DNA from: Platanthera guangdongensis
Taxonomy: Eukaryota; Streptophyta; Magnoliopsida; Asparagales; Orchidaceae
Reading direction: 5' to 3'
DNA length: 64,000 nucleotides
Assembly (NCBI GenBank): GCA_039583875.1
Contig: CM077150.1
Location: 54,315,451-54,379,450, forward strand
The position numbers were made by a program, and so were the translations under genes. Shown in pieces: positions 21,369 through 33,338 of this stretch. The number at the start of each line of letters is the position of its first letter. Position 1 is the stretch's first letter. The notes under the pieces are model-generated. The model saw only the letters and a program-made list of their open reading frames with translations, searched no databases and was not told where the DNA came from.

Positions 21369-23311
21369 TGTTGGATCCCTAGTTGATTTGGGCTAGGTTC
21401 ACTGACTTAGGATGTGACCCATCATGTATAGTCTGGGTCAAGTTTGTGTCTTAGAGTCTAGGACTGCCCTCTATCTCAACTTCAGATGGACCAGCCTTCT
21501 TCAAGACCATCAGGAACTCCAGATCTATCAGTTTTTCAGACTAAGTGAAATGAGTTCGACGTTCGTCGAACTCAGCTCGACGAAGGAAGTTGTGCGCTCG
21601 ACGATCGTGAGACAATTCACAGTGCTGAGCTCGATGAACTTTGTTCTTTGCTCGACGAACACCAGGTTCTACTTCTAGCATTCTCAGGACTACTTCAGAA
21701 TTTCTCTAAGTCCAGCTCCATGCTTCGGTCGACGAATTATATTCTGAGCTCGACGAACTTGGACCTCAAGTTCACAGCTTCTCAGGTCGACGAATGCTAA
21801 TCTGTACTCGACGATTTTTTTGTGCTCAGAGAATCTGTGTCGACACTTAGGGCTTGTGTCGACACCAGACGATTTGTGTCGACATCCAGGATTTCAGTCG
21901 ACACCAGCGTGTGTCGACACCAGAGGAGTTGTGTCGACACATAGACCAATCTGTCGACACCAGAGGAGTTGTGTCGACACCAAGATCAATGTGTCAACAC
22001 CAATTTGTGTCGACACAGCATTTCAGCAGATGCAGAGTATTTCGTCCAAGTCCAGAACTTTTCTCAGCTCGACGAATTTGGTTCTCTACTCAACGAATAA
22101 TGTTTGTCTGATATCGTAGATTGTCTATTCAACGAATGAAGACTGTCAGCTCGACGAACTCAGCTCAGCTCGACGAACCCAGCTCAGCTCGAGGAACTCA
22201 GCTTAGCTCGACGAATTCAAGACTCAGCTCGATGAATTCTGTTCTTCGGTCGACGATTCCAGACTAGGTCTTCTTCCGTTCCCGTCTCATCTCATGGCGC
22301 TGATTCCTGGACAATTAATGGCAGTTCTTCACAGTATACTACCGTTAGGATGTGCAGTTAATTCTGGATTATCTCATGCCATTTTCCCATGGAAACAGTT
22401 GGGGAAATAATTAATTGCTGCTTCCTTTCCAGGCCGTCTGTCATTACTACTCGACATTCAAAAATTCGAACGCTGTCCATGACAGATAGAGATATACAGA
22501 AACCAGAAGATATACAAAAAATACAGAACACCAGACAATAACAAGAAGAGACAGACAGTGATTCAGACAACACAAGAAAAAAGAATTCATTCTTGTCCCA
22601 GAGAGAAATTGATCTAGAAGAAGAAGAAGAACATTACATCAATATCAAGAGTCTTCTTCATCTGCTTTTACTCAGGAGAACTTCAAAACAATACTTTCAT
22701 ATCAGTTGCAAGAAGTTCCTGAAGAATTTCTCTGGACCTGGAATTCTAGGTCTTTGAAGACCTATCACCCTGAAGCAGTGCTCCAGTATTCTTCCAGATC
22801 CATTCTACATCTTAGGGGGAGCAAAGCTGCTAAACAACATTCCACAAGTCTTCTCATTTGACTTGAGAAAGAGAAGACCTCATCACCCTCTCACTCCACC
22901 TCTGTACAGGGTTTAATTCCCTTCAAAATTATTCTGGTTGCAAGTCTCCTACCAAAAGACTTGAGGGTTTGATTTTTGGGAACTTGATCAAAACCCCATT
23001 GGTGCCAGGACACCTGATCAACCCCTTCCTGCAGTGGATTCCTACCAGGGTGGTAGAAGAGTGGACTACCCATATTTGTGGAACCACTATAAAATTCTTG
23101 TGTCGTCTGGTTGCATTCTTTTCCTTTTTGTTTTCTGGCCTTGCTCTGTGATTGTGCTGTAATTAGTCCATTGCTGCTTTCTGGTTTATTGTATTTGCTG
23201 CACACTCACACACACACACCTAAAATACAACAGCAGTTGTAATAGATTTTAAAATCACCATATACTCTATTCACCCCCCTCTAGAGTATATCAGATCTAG
23301 CTGCACTTTCA
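21369..23311 (+). repeat. 5' LTR of H
   Basis: It runs from TGTTGGATCC to CTTTCA. It carries a TTCGTCGA hairpin (21562-21584), CTCGACGAA arrays (21545-21820, 22060-22260) and a GTGTCGACAC cluster (21835-22020). The TATA box TATAAAA is at 23088-23094, followed by an R-U5 of roughly 200 bp with a CA microsatellite. Confidence 0.93.
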
Positions 23312-23313
23312 AT

Positions 23314-23331
23314 TGGTATCAAAGCGAGGTT
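23314..23331 (+). other. Primer binding site of H
   Basis: TGGTATCAAAGCGAGGTT begins 2 bp after the LTR and is complementary to initiator-Met tRNA with one G-to-A change. Confidence 0.85.
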
Positions 23332-23441
23332 GGTTAAACATACCATACCTGATTGGTTGTACAGGCTAACACCTGAACCCAAAGATCCCTTAGTTAGATC
23401 TCTTTGGTTTTATTCTGTTATTAGATTTTGTTCTCACAGAC

Positions 23442-25046
23442 ATGGCCCAAAACAAGAATTATACAAGCATCAGACCTCCAGTGTGCAACCTTAACAAGTT
23501 TGCCATCTGGAAGGCAAGAATCAGATTATATATGAACTACATTGATGAGGATATTTTCTCTGTCATCTCAACAGGTGTTCCTCCAGCTCCTACAACTTTT
23601 GCCAGCACATCAACTAATCTGAGTGCAGTACCACCTCCAGACAACACTGAAGCCTATAAGAAAGCCAAGATGGCTGATGCAAAGGCTATGAATATTCTGG
23701 CCCAAACAATGTCATATGACATATTTCAGAAGGTGGATGAGTGCACCTCAGCCAAGGCCATTTGGGACTCTCTCAATCAAATGGTAGCAGGCTCAGCTGA
23801 TGAAAGAAAGGATAGGAGATCCAGTCTCATTTCTCTCTATGAGAATTTCAAAAAGGATGAGACAGAATCAGTGACTGAGATGTACAATAGATTAAGTTCA
23901 ATCATTAGTGAAATCAAGACTCTTGATAAGGACATCACCTTAACTGAGGTGAATGACAAGATATTGATGTGTTTCCCCAGTTCATGGGACTCCAGAATCT
24001 GGCCAATTAAAGAAGCTAGAAGCCTCAATGAGATCTCAACAGAATCTCTGCTAGGCAAGCTGAAGTCATATGAGCAGCTTGTCAAATCAAGAGAGGCAGC
24101 AGAACAGAAGGCAACTATCCCAGTTAGGAAGGAGCACAGCTTGTCCCTCAAAGCTTCTGAAGACAGTGAAACATCTACCTCCAATGAAGAGTTAATGAGC
24201 CTCTTTGCCAAAAGATTCTACAAAATGGCAGGAAAAGATTTTAGAAGAAAATCATCCAGGCAGGATGATAAACCCAAATATGACAAGACACCAACTAAGG
24301 AGGTTGTGTGTTTTGGATGCAGAAAGCCTGGGCACTATATCTCAGAATGCCCAGAGAATCAGAAAAAGGACAAGGGTAGGGACAAGGATTCCAGAAGAAA
24401 ACAAAGCAGCAGACCCTCCTCCAACAAGTATAAAAGGAAGTACAAAGGATTTGTTGCTGAGTCCTGGAGTGACACAGAAGAGGAAACATCCTCCTCCAGC
24501 TCCAGTGAAGAAGAGGAAGAAGCCAGATCCAAGGAGGCGTGCCTAATGGCAATAGATGCCTCCAGAAGCAACTGTGGATCAGAAGAGGATTCTGAAGATG
24601 AAGGTGCCTCAGACTCAGAGGCTGATCAGGTGATTTCTAGTTTTGATTTTAATTCTGACTTGTTTAAAGTAGAATTTAAAACTATGTGCATGGATTTAAT
24701 AAACTCAGAAAAAGAGATAAAAACCCTGAGAACTAGACTAGAAAATCTAGAATCTGCCAGCACAGAGAACATAAAACTAACTGACCAATTGACTCTAGCT
24801 AATGAACAAATAATCAAATTAAAATCTGAATTATGTGAGGCAAAACAACTTGAGCAATCTCTCAATGGGAGAAGCCTCAAGCTGATGGATATCACAAGCA
24901 CAGTAAATGCCAGATTAAATGGCAGGCTGGGCTTGGGTGCTTCATCAGGTTTACCCCCCATAATAAAGAAGAATATACTTTCCACTCCCATAAAGTTTAT
25001 CACTGCTAAAGGTAAAGAGAAACTAACTGAAAAACCCAAATCATAA
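23442..25046 (+). CDS. Gag of H (534 aa)
   Basis: A fully open ORF. Residues 1-230 form the copia Gag core (DUF4219/UBN2 type: CNLNKFAIWKARI, SAKAIWDSL, EMYNRLSSI, RIWPIKEA, LLGKLKSYE). A CCHC zinc knuckle CFGCRKPGHYISEC lies at about 290-303 and would bind element RNA. A Lys/Arg-rich stretch follows (304-335), then a Glu/Ser acidic tract (345-400) and a predicted coiled coil (about 410-480, heptad-like Leu/Ile). ATG at 23442 is the first in the frame, about 110 bp after the primer site. The product would form the virus-like particle in the cytoplasm. It is longer than E1 Gag, which has lost the knuckle. Confidence 0.9.
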   Translation: MAQNKNYTSIRPPVCNLNKFAIWKARIRLYMNYIDEDIFSVISTGVPPAPTTFASTSTNLSAVPPPDNTEAYKKAKMADAKAMNILAQTMSYDIFQKVDECTSAKAIWDSLNQMVAGSADERKDRRSSLISLYENFKKDETESVTEMYNRLSSIISEIKTLDKDITLTEVNDKILMCFPSSWDSRIWPIKEARSLNEISTESLLGKLKSYEQLVKSREAAEQKATIPVRKEHSLSLKASEDSETSTSNEELMSLFAKRFYKMAGKDFRRKSSRQDDKPKYDKTPTKEVVCFGCRKPGHYISECPENQKKDKGRDKDSRRKQSSRPSSNKYKRKYKGFVAESWSDTEEETSSSSSSEEEEEARSKEACLMAIDASRSNCGSEEDSEDEGASDSEADQVISSFDFNSDLFKVEFKTMCMDLINSEKEIKTLRTRLENLESASTENIKLTDQLTLANEQIIKLKSELCEAKQLEQSLNGRSLKLMDITSTVNARLNGRLGLGASSGLPPIIKKNILSTPIKFITAKGKEKLTEKPKS

Positions 25047-25575
25047 AACAAGTCAAATCCCCTAGACAATAGCAACAGAAAACAGAAGAAAGCTGTTAAA
25101 AACCAAGTTCAGCAGAATTCGTCGAACTTAGATCGACGAAATCCTGCAAGATCGTCGAACCCCGATCGACAAACGAGGAACGCAAACCTCAGGAATAATT
25201 ATTCATCTTACTGCGATCGACGAACTGTATATGGTTCGTCGAGCAGAGGTCAACGAACGTGGGACGCAGAAAATGACCATGGTCATTCTCTGAGTGGAGG
25301 TCGACGATCTCATCCCCATTTGTCGAACTCTGGTCGACAAACTTACAATAATTCATCGATCCCAGAACGACCAAATATAAATAATTTCTCCTATAGAAAC
25401 TTTAAAACAGCTAACAAGACATTTAATCTAGTAGCTGATTGGATAATTCCACCTAGGAGATATCACCCTCTAGGGTATAAGTCTCAACCTGCATTATCAG
25501 TCATTTCTAGCTTTACTTTTCAGCCAAACCAAGGACCCAAGGTAAACTGGGTCAAGAACAATTGAGCTTTGTTTT
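25047..25575 (+). other. H gag-pol spacer with palindrome-encoded SSN-DRR repeats
   Basis: The gag stop TAA is followed by about 520 bases that stay mostly open in the gag frame up to TGA at 25563-25565. They encode SSNLDRR/SSNPDRQ-like repeats, because the DNA is an array of TTCGTCGA...TCGACGAA hairpins (first at 25118-25140). It ends at an acceptor-like pyrimidine run and GCAG at 25571-25584, just before pol. Its role is unknown. Confidence 0.6.
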
Positions 25576-27897
25576 TTGATGCAGGTACAGGTGAAGAACT
25601 GTCCAAGGCTAAGTCAGACATGGTACCTGGACAGTAGCTGCTCCAAGCACATGACTAGCAGCAAAGCAAATCTCTCCAACTATAAGTCCAAGCTAGGACC
25701 AAAGGTGATATTTGGAGACTCAAAGAGTGGTCAGTCAGAAGGATATGGAAGAGTAAGCATTGGAGCAGTGACCTTCAAAAAGGTGACATATGTAAGAGGA
25801 CTGAAACATAACCTTATATCCAAAAGTCAATTATGTGATGAAGGTTATCAGGTATATTTCAACTCTACCTCTTGTTCTATTATAAATGATAAAAAGCAAA
25901 CTGTTTTAATTGGACTTAGACAAGGAAACATATATGTAGTAGATTTCATTTCTGCCACAACTGACATTTGTTTACTCAATATCACTAGTAACCAAAATGA
26001 GCTATGGCACAAAAGGCTAGGACATGTAAACCTTAATAACATATCTAGGTTATCTAAAGACAACCTTGTTAGAGGTTTACCTTCTGGCCCCGACAAGAAC
26101 GAAAGCCTATGCAGGGCTTGTCAACTAGGCAAGCAAACTAAAACTATCTTCAAATCCATTAATAAAAATGATTCACCTAGGATATTGTATCTGCTTCATG
26201 TGGATCTTTTTGGACCCATTGCAGTACAAAGCCTAGGAGGGAAGTCTTACACCTTAGTTATTGTTGATGATTTCTCCAGATTCAGTTGGGTAGCCTTCCT
26301 GAGAGCTAAGTCAGATACATTCAAAGTTCTTACAGATTTTCTCAGGACCATGTAGATTGAGTTCTCTACTCATGTTGCATTGATCAGAAGTGATCATGAC
26401 ACAGAGTTTGAGTCTCTTCTTATGCATGAGTTCTGTGAGAAGGAAGGTATCAGGCAGTGCTTCTCAGCTCCTAGAACTCCCCAACAAAATGAGGTTGCTG
26501 AAAGGAAAAATAGGACACTCATTGAATTTGCAGGTACATTGTTAGCAGATGCCTACATGCCTCTATCCTATTGGGCAGAAGCTGTACACACAGCCAACTA
26601 TGTCCTGAACAGATGTCTTATACATAAGCTAAAACACAAGACCCCCTATGAATTACTTAAAGAAAAGAAACCTAAAATCACTTACTTTAAAGTTTTTGGT
26701 TGCATATGTTACATCCACACTAATAACAAAAGATACATCAGAAAATTTGAGGCTAAGGCTGAAGAAGGGATTTTTCTAGGATATTCCCAAGTAAGCAAGG
26801 CCTATAGGGTTTTCAATAAATCATCTCTTAAAATTGAAGAATCTGTCCATGTGTCTTTTGATGAAGCTAACATGTCTTATAAGGAGAAAGACATTTCTAC
26901 CAATAGTCCTTTGCAGGTTTCACCAATGTGTGAGTCTATGGATGGACTAAACCTTACCCGAGAGGTTCCAACTCATCCCACTCCACAGGCTGCTGAAGAT
27001 AGTGAAGAAGAAATCCAAGAGGAAGTAACTGAACTTCCATCAACAGCCAATACCAATCCTCAAGAGGAATTATTTGCAGAAGTTGTTGCTCAACCAACTC
27101 CACAAACTGATCTTATCACACTTAGAGATCACCCCAGATCTCAAGTGATTGGGGACATTTCAGTTGGTGTACAAACAAGACATCAGCTCAATCAAGACTT
27201 GATGCATGCCTGTTTTCTCTCTCAAATTGAACCTCTCACCATCCATGAAGCTGAGCAAGATCCCCACTGGATTCTTGCAATGCAAGGGGAACTAAATCAA
27301 TTTGAGAGATGTAGAGTTTGGGATTTGGTTCCAAGACACCATAACTACCCAGTTATTGGAACCAAATGGGTCTATAGGAACAAATTAGATGCACAAGGGA
27401 ACATAGTAAGGAACAAGGCTAGACTGGTTGCCCAAGGATATAGGCAAGAAGAAGGAATAGAATATGACCAAACCTTTGCCCCTGTTGCAAGGTTGGAGGC
27501 CATTAGAATATTCCTAGCCTATGCATCATACAAAAAATTCAAGGTATTCCAGATGGATGTTAAGAGTGCCTTTATTAATGGTGTACTTCAAGAAGAGGTT
27601 TATGTAGAACAACCTCCAGGTTTTATCTCTCTAACTCAACCCTCTTACGTTTACATATTGCATAAAGCTCTCTATGGTTTAAAGCAAGCTCCAAGAGCTT
27701 GGTATGAGACCCTAGCTAGCTTTCTTTTAGAGCATAAATTTACAAGAGGAACCATAGATAAAACCCTTTTCACTAGACATCATAAGGACCAAATCTTATT
27801 GGTACAAATATATGTGGATGACATTATTTTTGGGTCTACTGATCCCAAATTGTGCCAGAGGTTTGCTGACCTCATGCATTCCAAATTTGAGATGAGT
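25576..27897 (+). pseudogene. Pol of H: protease, integrase, reverse transcriptase
   Basis: One frame with a TAG at 26353-26355. The protease site reads LDSSCSKHMT, with Gly of D-S-G replaced by Ser. The GAG-pre-integrase block has LWHKRLGHVN. The integrase core has catalytic residues in [15 protein letters not shown] and [10 protein letters not shown] starts near 27250 ([11 protein letters not shown]), with [22 protein letters not shown] and the catalytic YVDD at 27811-27822. It stops matching at KFEMSS (about 27897), so the rest of RT and all RNase H are absent. The frame then continues into the third ORF. The TAG replaces a probable Gln codon. H is likely unable to move without help. Confidence 0.85.
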
Positions 27898-29814
27898 AGC
27901 ACCAGGACCGTCAAGGTCACTCCCCACCCTGACTCTGAAGAGGTCATTCCCCCTACCAAATCTCTTCCCACTCCTCATGCACCTAGATTGCCTCCACCTC
28001 AACATCAATCTCCGCCGCCTAATCTTACGCATATGCCTACACCTCCAGTTTCCCCCACTGAAACACATATTCCCTCACCTCCTCAATCCCCTCTTCCACC
28101 ACACCTTTCCACTATTCCCTCCTACACCATACCCAATGAACCACAACCTGTTCTACCTCCCTTATCTCCTCCACATATTCTTCCTTCCTCCTATACTATT
28201 CTTTCTCCACCTATGGACTCTTCCACCATTCCCTCCATCATCTCTCTTCTGACTCCTCTTATTAAATCACTCATCACATAGGCCATTACACCTCTGGTGA
28301 ATTCAATTGATTCTTTATCTGCCCAACTCTCAGCCCTCTCTGCTGCCCCCTCTTCAATCAGGGGCCTGGCTCCAGGTTCTCCTGAACCCAGGCAGGCGGA
28401 GATGCTCCATGATGAAGCTGGTGCAGCAGCTGCAGAAGTAAATACAGTTGATACAGATACAGATACTACAGATATAGTTGATTCAGTGCTTGATAATGCA
28501 CTTGCAGTTACAGATACATCAATAGATTTTATTCAATTCATGGACACTAACAGTAGCTTTGATGAGTCAGTAGATTCAATAACAACTGCTGGTGATTTCC
28601 TTATAAATCCCACAGTTAATTTATCTGAGATATTTCAGATCTTTGATCCTGTATATATGAAGCTTCCTTCAGTAGAGATTGCTAAGCCATATTTGGCTAT
28701 TGTCCAGTATACCTCTCCAGCAAATCCAGCAGTTGCCAGGCAACTTTGTGCATCCTTTGCTGCTCCGTCTGCTGTTCCAACTCCTGTGTCTATTCCAGAC
28801 CTCTGCCCTATCCCAGATTTTGTCATGGATGACTCTCCCATGCCTGATCTGGATGAGCTCATTCTGGCAGACATTGAGGAAGAGAACAAGGCAGCAGCTA
28901 TAAGTTCTATCTCTACTGCTGTTGTACCTTCACCCTCTGAACCTTCTATTCCCCCACCAGACAAACCTCTTACCATTCCCGATGCCACTCTGAGGAAGCT
29001 GAATGCTTTGTATGATAACCCTCAGAGTTCAAATTCTGATGATGATGATGATGAATCAGATGAGGAGGCTGCTAAAAAGAGAAAGAAGTAGCTCTCTAAG
29101 AAAAGGAAGGCTCCTCCTCCTCCTGCCCCCAAGCCTAATCCCACTGCAGACACTCCATATTATATTCTGCATAATGTTGCTCCTTACAAAGGGATGCCTG
29201 CATGGATGTGGTTATCTAAGAACCAGCAAAAAGAGAGGAAGAGGAGTAGGAGATACTCTCCTACCCCAGTGCATAGATACAGAAAGGATCCTCCTCCTCC
29301 TCCTCCTCCAGCAGCAGGTGCCTCTGGCTCAAGCTCTCAGAGATCTGCTCCTATTCAAACCTATCAGAGACAAATAAGGAGATCCTCTAGTAGTAGTCAA
29401 CCAAGGCCACCATCTCCAGGTAGTCAACACCATCAACAACAACAACAGCAGCCCCAAGAATCTAAGAAACATGAAGCTGAAAGGCCCTATTCTCCTCCTG
29501 AAGATCCAGAAACAGCCAATACAGCCAGAATGGCAAGATTCCAAGAAATCATTGGCTTATCTCTAATCATCAAAGCTAAAGCTGAAGGCAAGGACACAAC
29601 AGGCTTAACCACTATGTCTCAGTATAGGAGAGATGAACTAAAAAGATTTGGGAAAGCAAACAAGCTACTCAATGTTGATGAAAACATGAATCTTCACCCA
29701 GAAGCAGTTGTCCCCAGAGCCACTTCACTGAACATTATAGGGGCAGCTGACATGACTATGACCAAGGCTCAAGCTTCAGATCCCAATAGGGAAATCATTT
29801 TCAAGAAGCCATGA
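27898..29814 (+). pseudogene. H third ORF, in frame with RT; Pro-rich, acidic and basic tracts
   Basis: It is continuous with the RT frame, with TAG at 28279-28281 and 29089-29091. The first part is very Pro-rich (27930-28260). A hydrophilic region with Asp/Ser runs follows. A DDDDD acidic patch beside KKRKK (about 29040-29088) looks like an acidic-basic nuclear-type signal. Then come Pro runs, Ser/Arg and Gln tracts and a C-terminal helical region (TARMARFQEIIGLSLIIKAK). I see no signal peptide or membrane segment. SIRE elements often carry an extra ORF after pol, sometimes called env-like; this one gives no envelope evidence. The function is unknown. Confidence 0.6.
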
Positions 29815-30055
29815 GATAAAGCACCAGAAGTCAAGCCAAAATAGAAGAAATCAGAGAAGTAATTTTGTGTTTTCTTTTCATTTCTGCTTCTGTTTCAGTC
29901 TATATTTTGCATTAAAACAAAGCCAGTATGTATATATATATCTGTTGCATGTATTGTAAATTCTCTGCCAGATATATCTCTTAATTTTGCTTTGTTTTTC
30001 TGTTTACTCTTTGCTTGGAGTTTCTGTTAGTGACCTCACCCAAATAGGGGGAGAT
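29815..30055 (+). other. H 3' untranslated region and polypurine tract
   Basis: An AT-rich non-coding stretch ends in AATAGGGGGAGAT (30043-30055) immediately before the 3' LTR. It is the same tract as in E1 and should prime plus-strand DNA. Confidence 0.8.
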
Positions 30056-31999
30056 TGTTGGATCCCTAGTTGATTTGGGCTAGGTTCACTGACTTAGGAT
30101 GTGACCCATCATGTATAGTCTGGGTCAAGTTTGTGTCTTAGAGTCTAGGACTGTCCTCTATCTCAACTTCAGATGGACCAGCCTTCTTCAAGACCATCAG
30201 GAACTCCAGATCTATCAGTTTTTCAGACTAAGTGAAATGAGTTCGACGTTCGTCGAACTCAGCTCGACGAAGGAAGTTGTGCGCTCGACGAACGTGAGAC
30301 AATTCGTAGTGTTGAGCTCGACGAACTTTGTTCTTTGCTCGACGAACACCAGGTTCTACTTCTAACATTCTCAGGACTACTTCAGAATTTCTCTAAGTCC
30401 AGCTCCATGCTTCGGTCGACGAATTATATTCTGAGCTCGACGAACTTGGACCTCAAGTTCACAGCTTCTCAGGTCGACGAATGCTAATCTGTACTCGACG
30501 ATTTTTTTGTGCTCAGATAATCTGTGTCGACACTTAGGGCTTGTGTCGACACCAGACGATTTGTGTCGACACCCAGGATTTCAGTCGACACCAGCGTGTG
30601 TCGACACCAGAGGAGTTGTGTCGACACCTAGACCAATCTGTCGACACCAGAGGAGTTGTGTCGAGACCAAGATCAATCTGTCGACACCAAATTGTGTCGA
30701 CACAGCATTTCAGCAGATGCAGAGTATTTCGTCCAAGTCCAGAACTTTTCTCAGCTCGACGAATTTGGTTCTCTGCTCAACGAATAATGTTTGTCTGATA
30801 TCGAAGATTGTCTATTCAACGAATGAAGACTGTCAGCTAGACGAACTCAGCTCAGCTCGACGAACCTAGCTCAGCTCGACGAACTCATCTTAGCTCGACG
30901 AATTTAAGACTCAGCTCGACGAATTCTGTTCTTCGGTCGACGATTCCAGACTAGGTATTCTTCCGTTCCCGTCTCATCTCATGGCGCTGATTCCTGGACA
31001 ATTAATGGCAGTTCTTCACAGTATACTACTGTTAGGATGCGCAGTTAATTCTGGATTATCTCATGTCATTTTCTCATGGAAATAGTTTGGGAAATAATTA
31101 ATTGCTGCTTCCTTTCCAGTCCGTCTGTCATTACTGCTCGACATTCAAAAATTCGAACGATCTCCATGATAGATAGAGATATACAGAAACCAGAAGATAT
31201 ACAAAAAATACAGAACACCAGACAATAACAAGAAGAGACAGACGATGATTCAGACAACACAAGAAAAAGAATTCATTCTTGTCCCAGAGAGAAATTGATC
31301 TAGAAGAAGAAGAAGAACATTACATCAATATCAAGAGTCTTCTTCATCTGCTTTTACTCAGGAGAACTTCAAAACAATACTTTCATATCAGTTGCAAGAT
31401 ATTCCTGAAGAATTTCTCTGGACCTGGAATTCTAGGTCTTTGAAGACCTATCACCCTGAAGCAGTGCTCCAGTATTCTTCCAGATCAATTCTACATCTTA
31501 GGGGGAGCAAAGCTGCTAAACAACATTCCACAAGTCTTCTCATTTGACTTGAGAAAGAGAAGACCTCATCACCCTCTCACTCCACCACTGTACAGGGTTT
31601 TAATTCCCTTCAAAATTATTCTGGTTGCAAGTCTCCTACCAAAAGACTTGAGGGTTTGGTTTTTGGGAACCTGATCAAAACCCCATTGGTGCCAGGACAC
31701 CTGATCAACCCCTTCCTGCAGTGGATTCCTACCAGGGTGGTAGAAGAGTGGACTACCCAGATTTGGGGAACCACTACAAAATTCTTGTGTCGTCTGGTTG
31801 CTTTATATTCCTTTTTGTTTTCTGGCCTTGCTCTGTGATTGTGCTATGATTAGTCCATTGCTGCTTTCTGGTTTATTGTATTTGCTGCACACTCACACAC
31901 ACACACCTAAAATACAACAGCAGTTGTAATAGATTTTAAAATCACCATATACTCTATTCACCCCCCCTCTAGAGTATATCAGATCTAGCTGCACTTTCA
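30056..31999 (+). repeat. 3' LTR of H
   Basis: 1944 bp, TGTTGGATCC to CTTTCA, followed by the AGCTG duplication. The TATA box position of the 5' LTR reads CTACAAAA here (about 31774), so the copies differ in core promoter. Confidence 0.93.
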
Positions 32000-33258
32000 A
32001 GCTGTGTCGATAAGCAGTGTCAACACCAAGGAAGCTGTGTCAACACCACCAAGGCTTGTGTTGACACTTAGTCTACTTGTGTCTACACAAGATGAAGTTC
32101 AGTCTCGACACTTTGCTGACAGATACAGAGTTTCAAGAAGTGACTGGAAGACTTGATAGCTATCATAACCAACCGGTCTACTGAAGCTGTCAGAGCTGTC
32201 AGAAGTTCGTTAGAAACCGGATCAGCCGGTTACCATAGAGAAAGTCGATATAAAGACATTCTCTATCAACAGATGAGATACATAGAGATAATTTGAGAAA
32301 AACAACATACGAAAAAACAGAAGAAGATTTTCAACAGAAGATCTAAGAAGACATTCTCTAGTGGTGTTCTACTCAGAGTTTGTCAAGAGAATTCAAAGAA
32401 GAATTCAGAAGAATCTTCTGAAGAATTTGGAGAGAGAGAGCTCCATCTATTCAACTGAAGAAAGGGACTTACATCAACAAGTCTCTTAAGTGCAGATTCT
32501 GAACCAGTCTGCCAAGAAGAATTCAGATTGATTTCTGAATTTCAAGAAAGAAGCTGATTGAAGATCGAATTCAAAGGAGATCAACCCTACTGTGTTAAGA
32601 TTTAAGAAGCTTTGAAGAAAGCTAAGACAGGTTGATCTCTATCATCAGATTTGTTCAAGAACTAATCAAGAAACCTTCCATCCTTTCTCTCTCAACCAGG
32701 GTGGTGGTAGATTTATAATTAACATCTATTTTCTGTACGATCCTTTTAAGATCTGAGTTGTAAGACTGATTTATAAAGGCTGAGTTGTAGGAGAGTAAGT
32801 TCTCTGAGTTGTAGGACTTGTTGAAGGCTGAGGTAGGGCTGAGAGCCTGCGTTGTAGGAGATTTTCATCTCTGAGTTATAGGCCTTGTTGAAGGCTGAGG
32901 TAGGGCAGATTGCCTGAGCTGTAGGAGTGTGGACTCACTCTGAGTTGTAGGAGCCTTGTTTGGGTTCTGAGTTGTAAGATCTGTGGATCTGAGGAGAAGG
33001 AAAGAAGTTAGGCCGAATCTAGCACACTTCTAGATAGGCGAAGGGGGAAAGTGGATGTACCCAGACCTTGAGGAAGCACTATAAATCAGTGTGCAATCTG
33101 TGATTGTGTGTGGTATTATTATTTCTATGCTGTGATAGCTTTAGAACTATCTATTTTTGTTAATTAACTGAATTAAAAGTTCTACCTTAGAAGGAAAAGG
33201 AATTGCACCTATTCACCCCCCCCCCCCCCATCTAGGTGTTTAGGAACCAATTCTTTCA
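32000..33258 (+). repeat. 5' LTR of D, right part
   Basis: It continues the D LTR after H (the AGCTG copy comes first). It has GTGTCGACAC-type motifs, a TATA box (TATAAAT, 33080-33086), short GAGTTGTAGG repeats (32750-32960) and a C run (about 33219-33231), and ends TTCTTTCA. It aligns along its length with the G LTR. Confidence 0.88.
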
Positions 33259-33260
33259 AG

Positions 33261-33278
33261 TGGTATCAGAGGGAGGTT
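33261..33278 (+). other. Primer binding site of D
   Basis: TGGTATCAGAGGGAGGTT lies 2 bp after the LTR and is complementary to initiator-Met tRNA. Confidence 0.85.
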
Positions 33279-33338
33279 CCTCAAAGAAAGACTTAACAGT
33301 CTGAGTAAGATCTGTAAGGCAGAATTAAGTTAAAGAAG

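Larger units (their letters stand above)
21369..31999 (+). mobile_element. Copia H (SIRE-like), young, lacks RNase H
   Basis: A complete 10,631-bp element with LTRs of 1943 and 1944 bp and perfect 5-bp target duplication AGCTG (21364-21368, 32000-32004). It encodes gag, protease, integrase and RT, then a Pro-rich ORF fused where RNase H should be. In the first 310 or so LTR bases I count 7 differences (about 2%), so the insertion is recent relative to E1. Pol has three in-frame TAG codons. It lies in the 5' LTR of D. Confidence 0.93.

Noticed and set aside
21000..22120. Short ORFs rich in CRH/VSTP/VDT on both strands (also near 30510-30870, 52000, 58230-59090)
   Set aside because: They are translations of GTGTCGACAC and CTCGACGAA repeats in LTRs; they recur in several frames and have no domain.
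27977..28252. Leucine/phenylalanine-rich ORF in the H third-ORF region as a membrane protein
   Set aside because: It is an alternate frame of the Pro-rich coding tract.
28297..29814. Third ORF of H as a retroviral-type envelope
   Set aside because: No signal peptide, membrane segment or cleavage site is visible.
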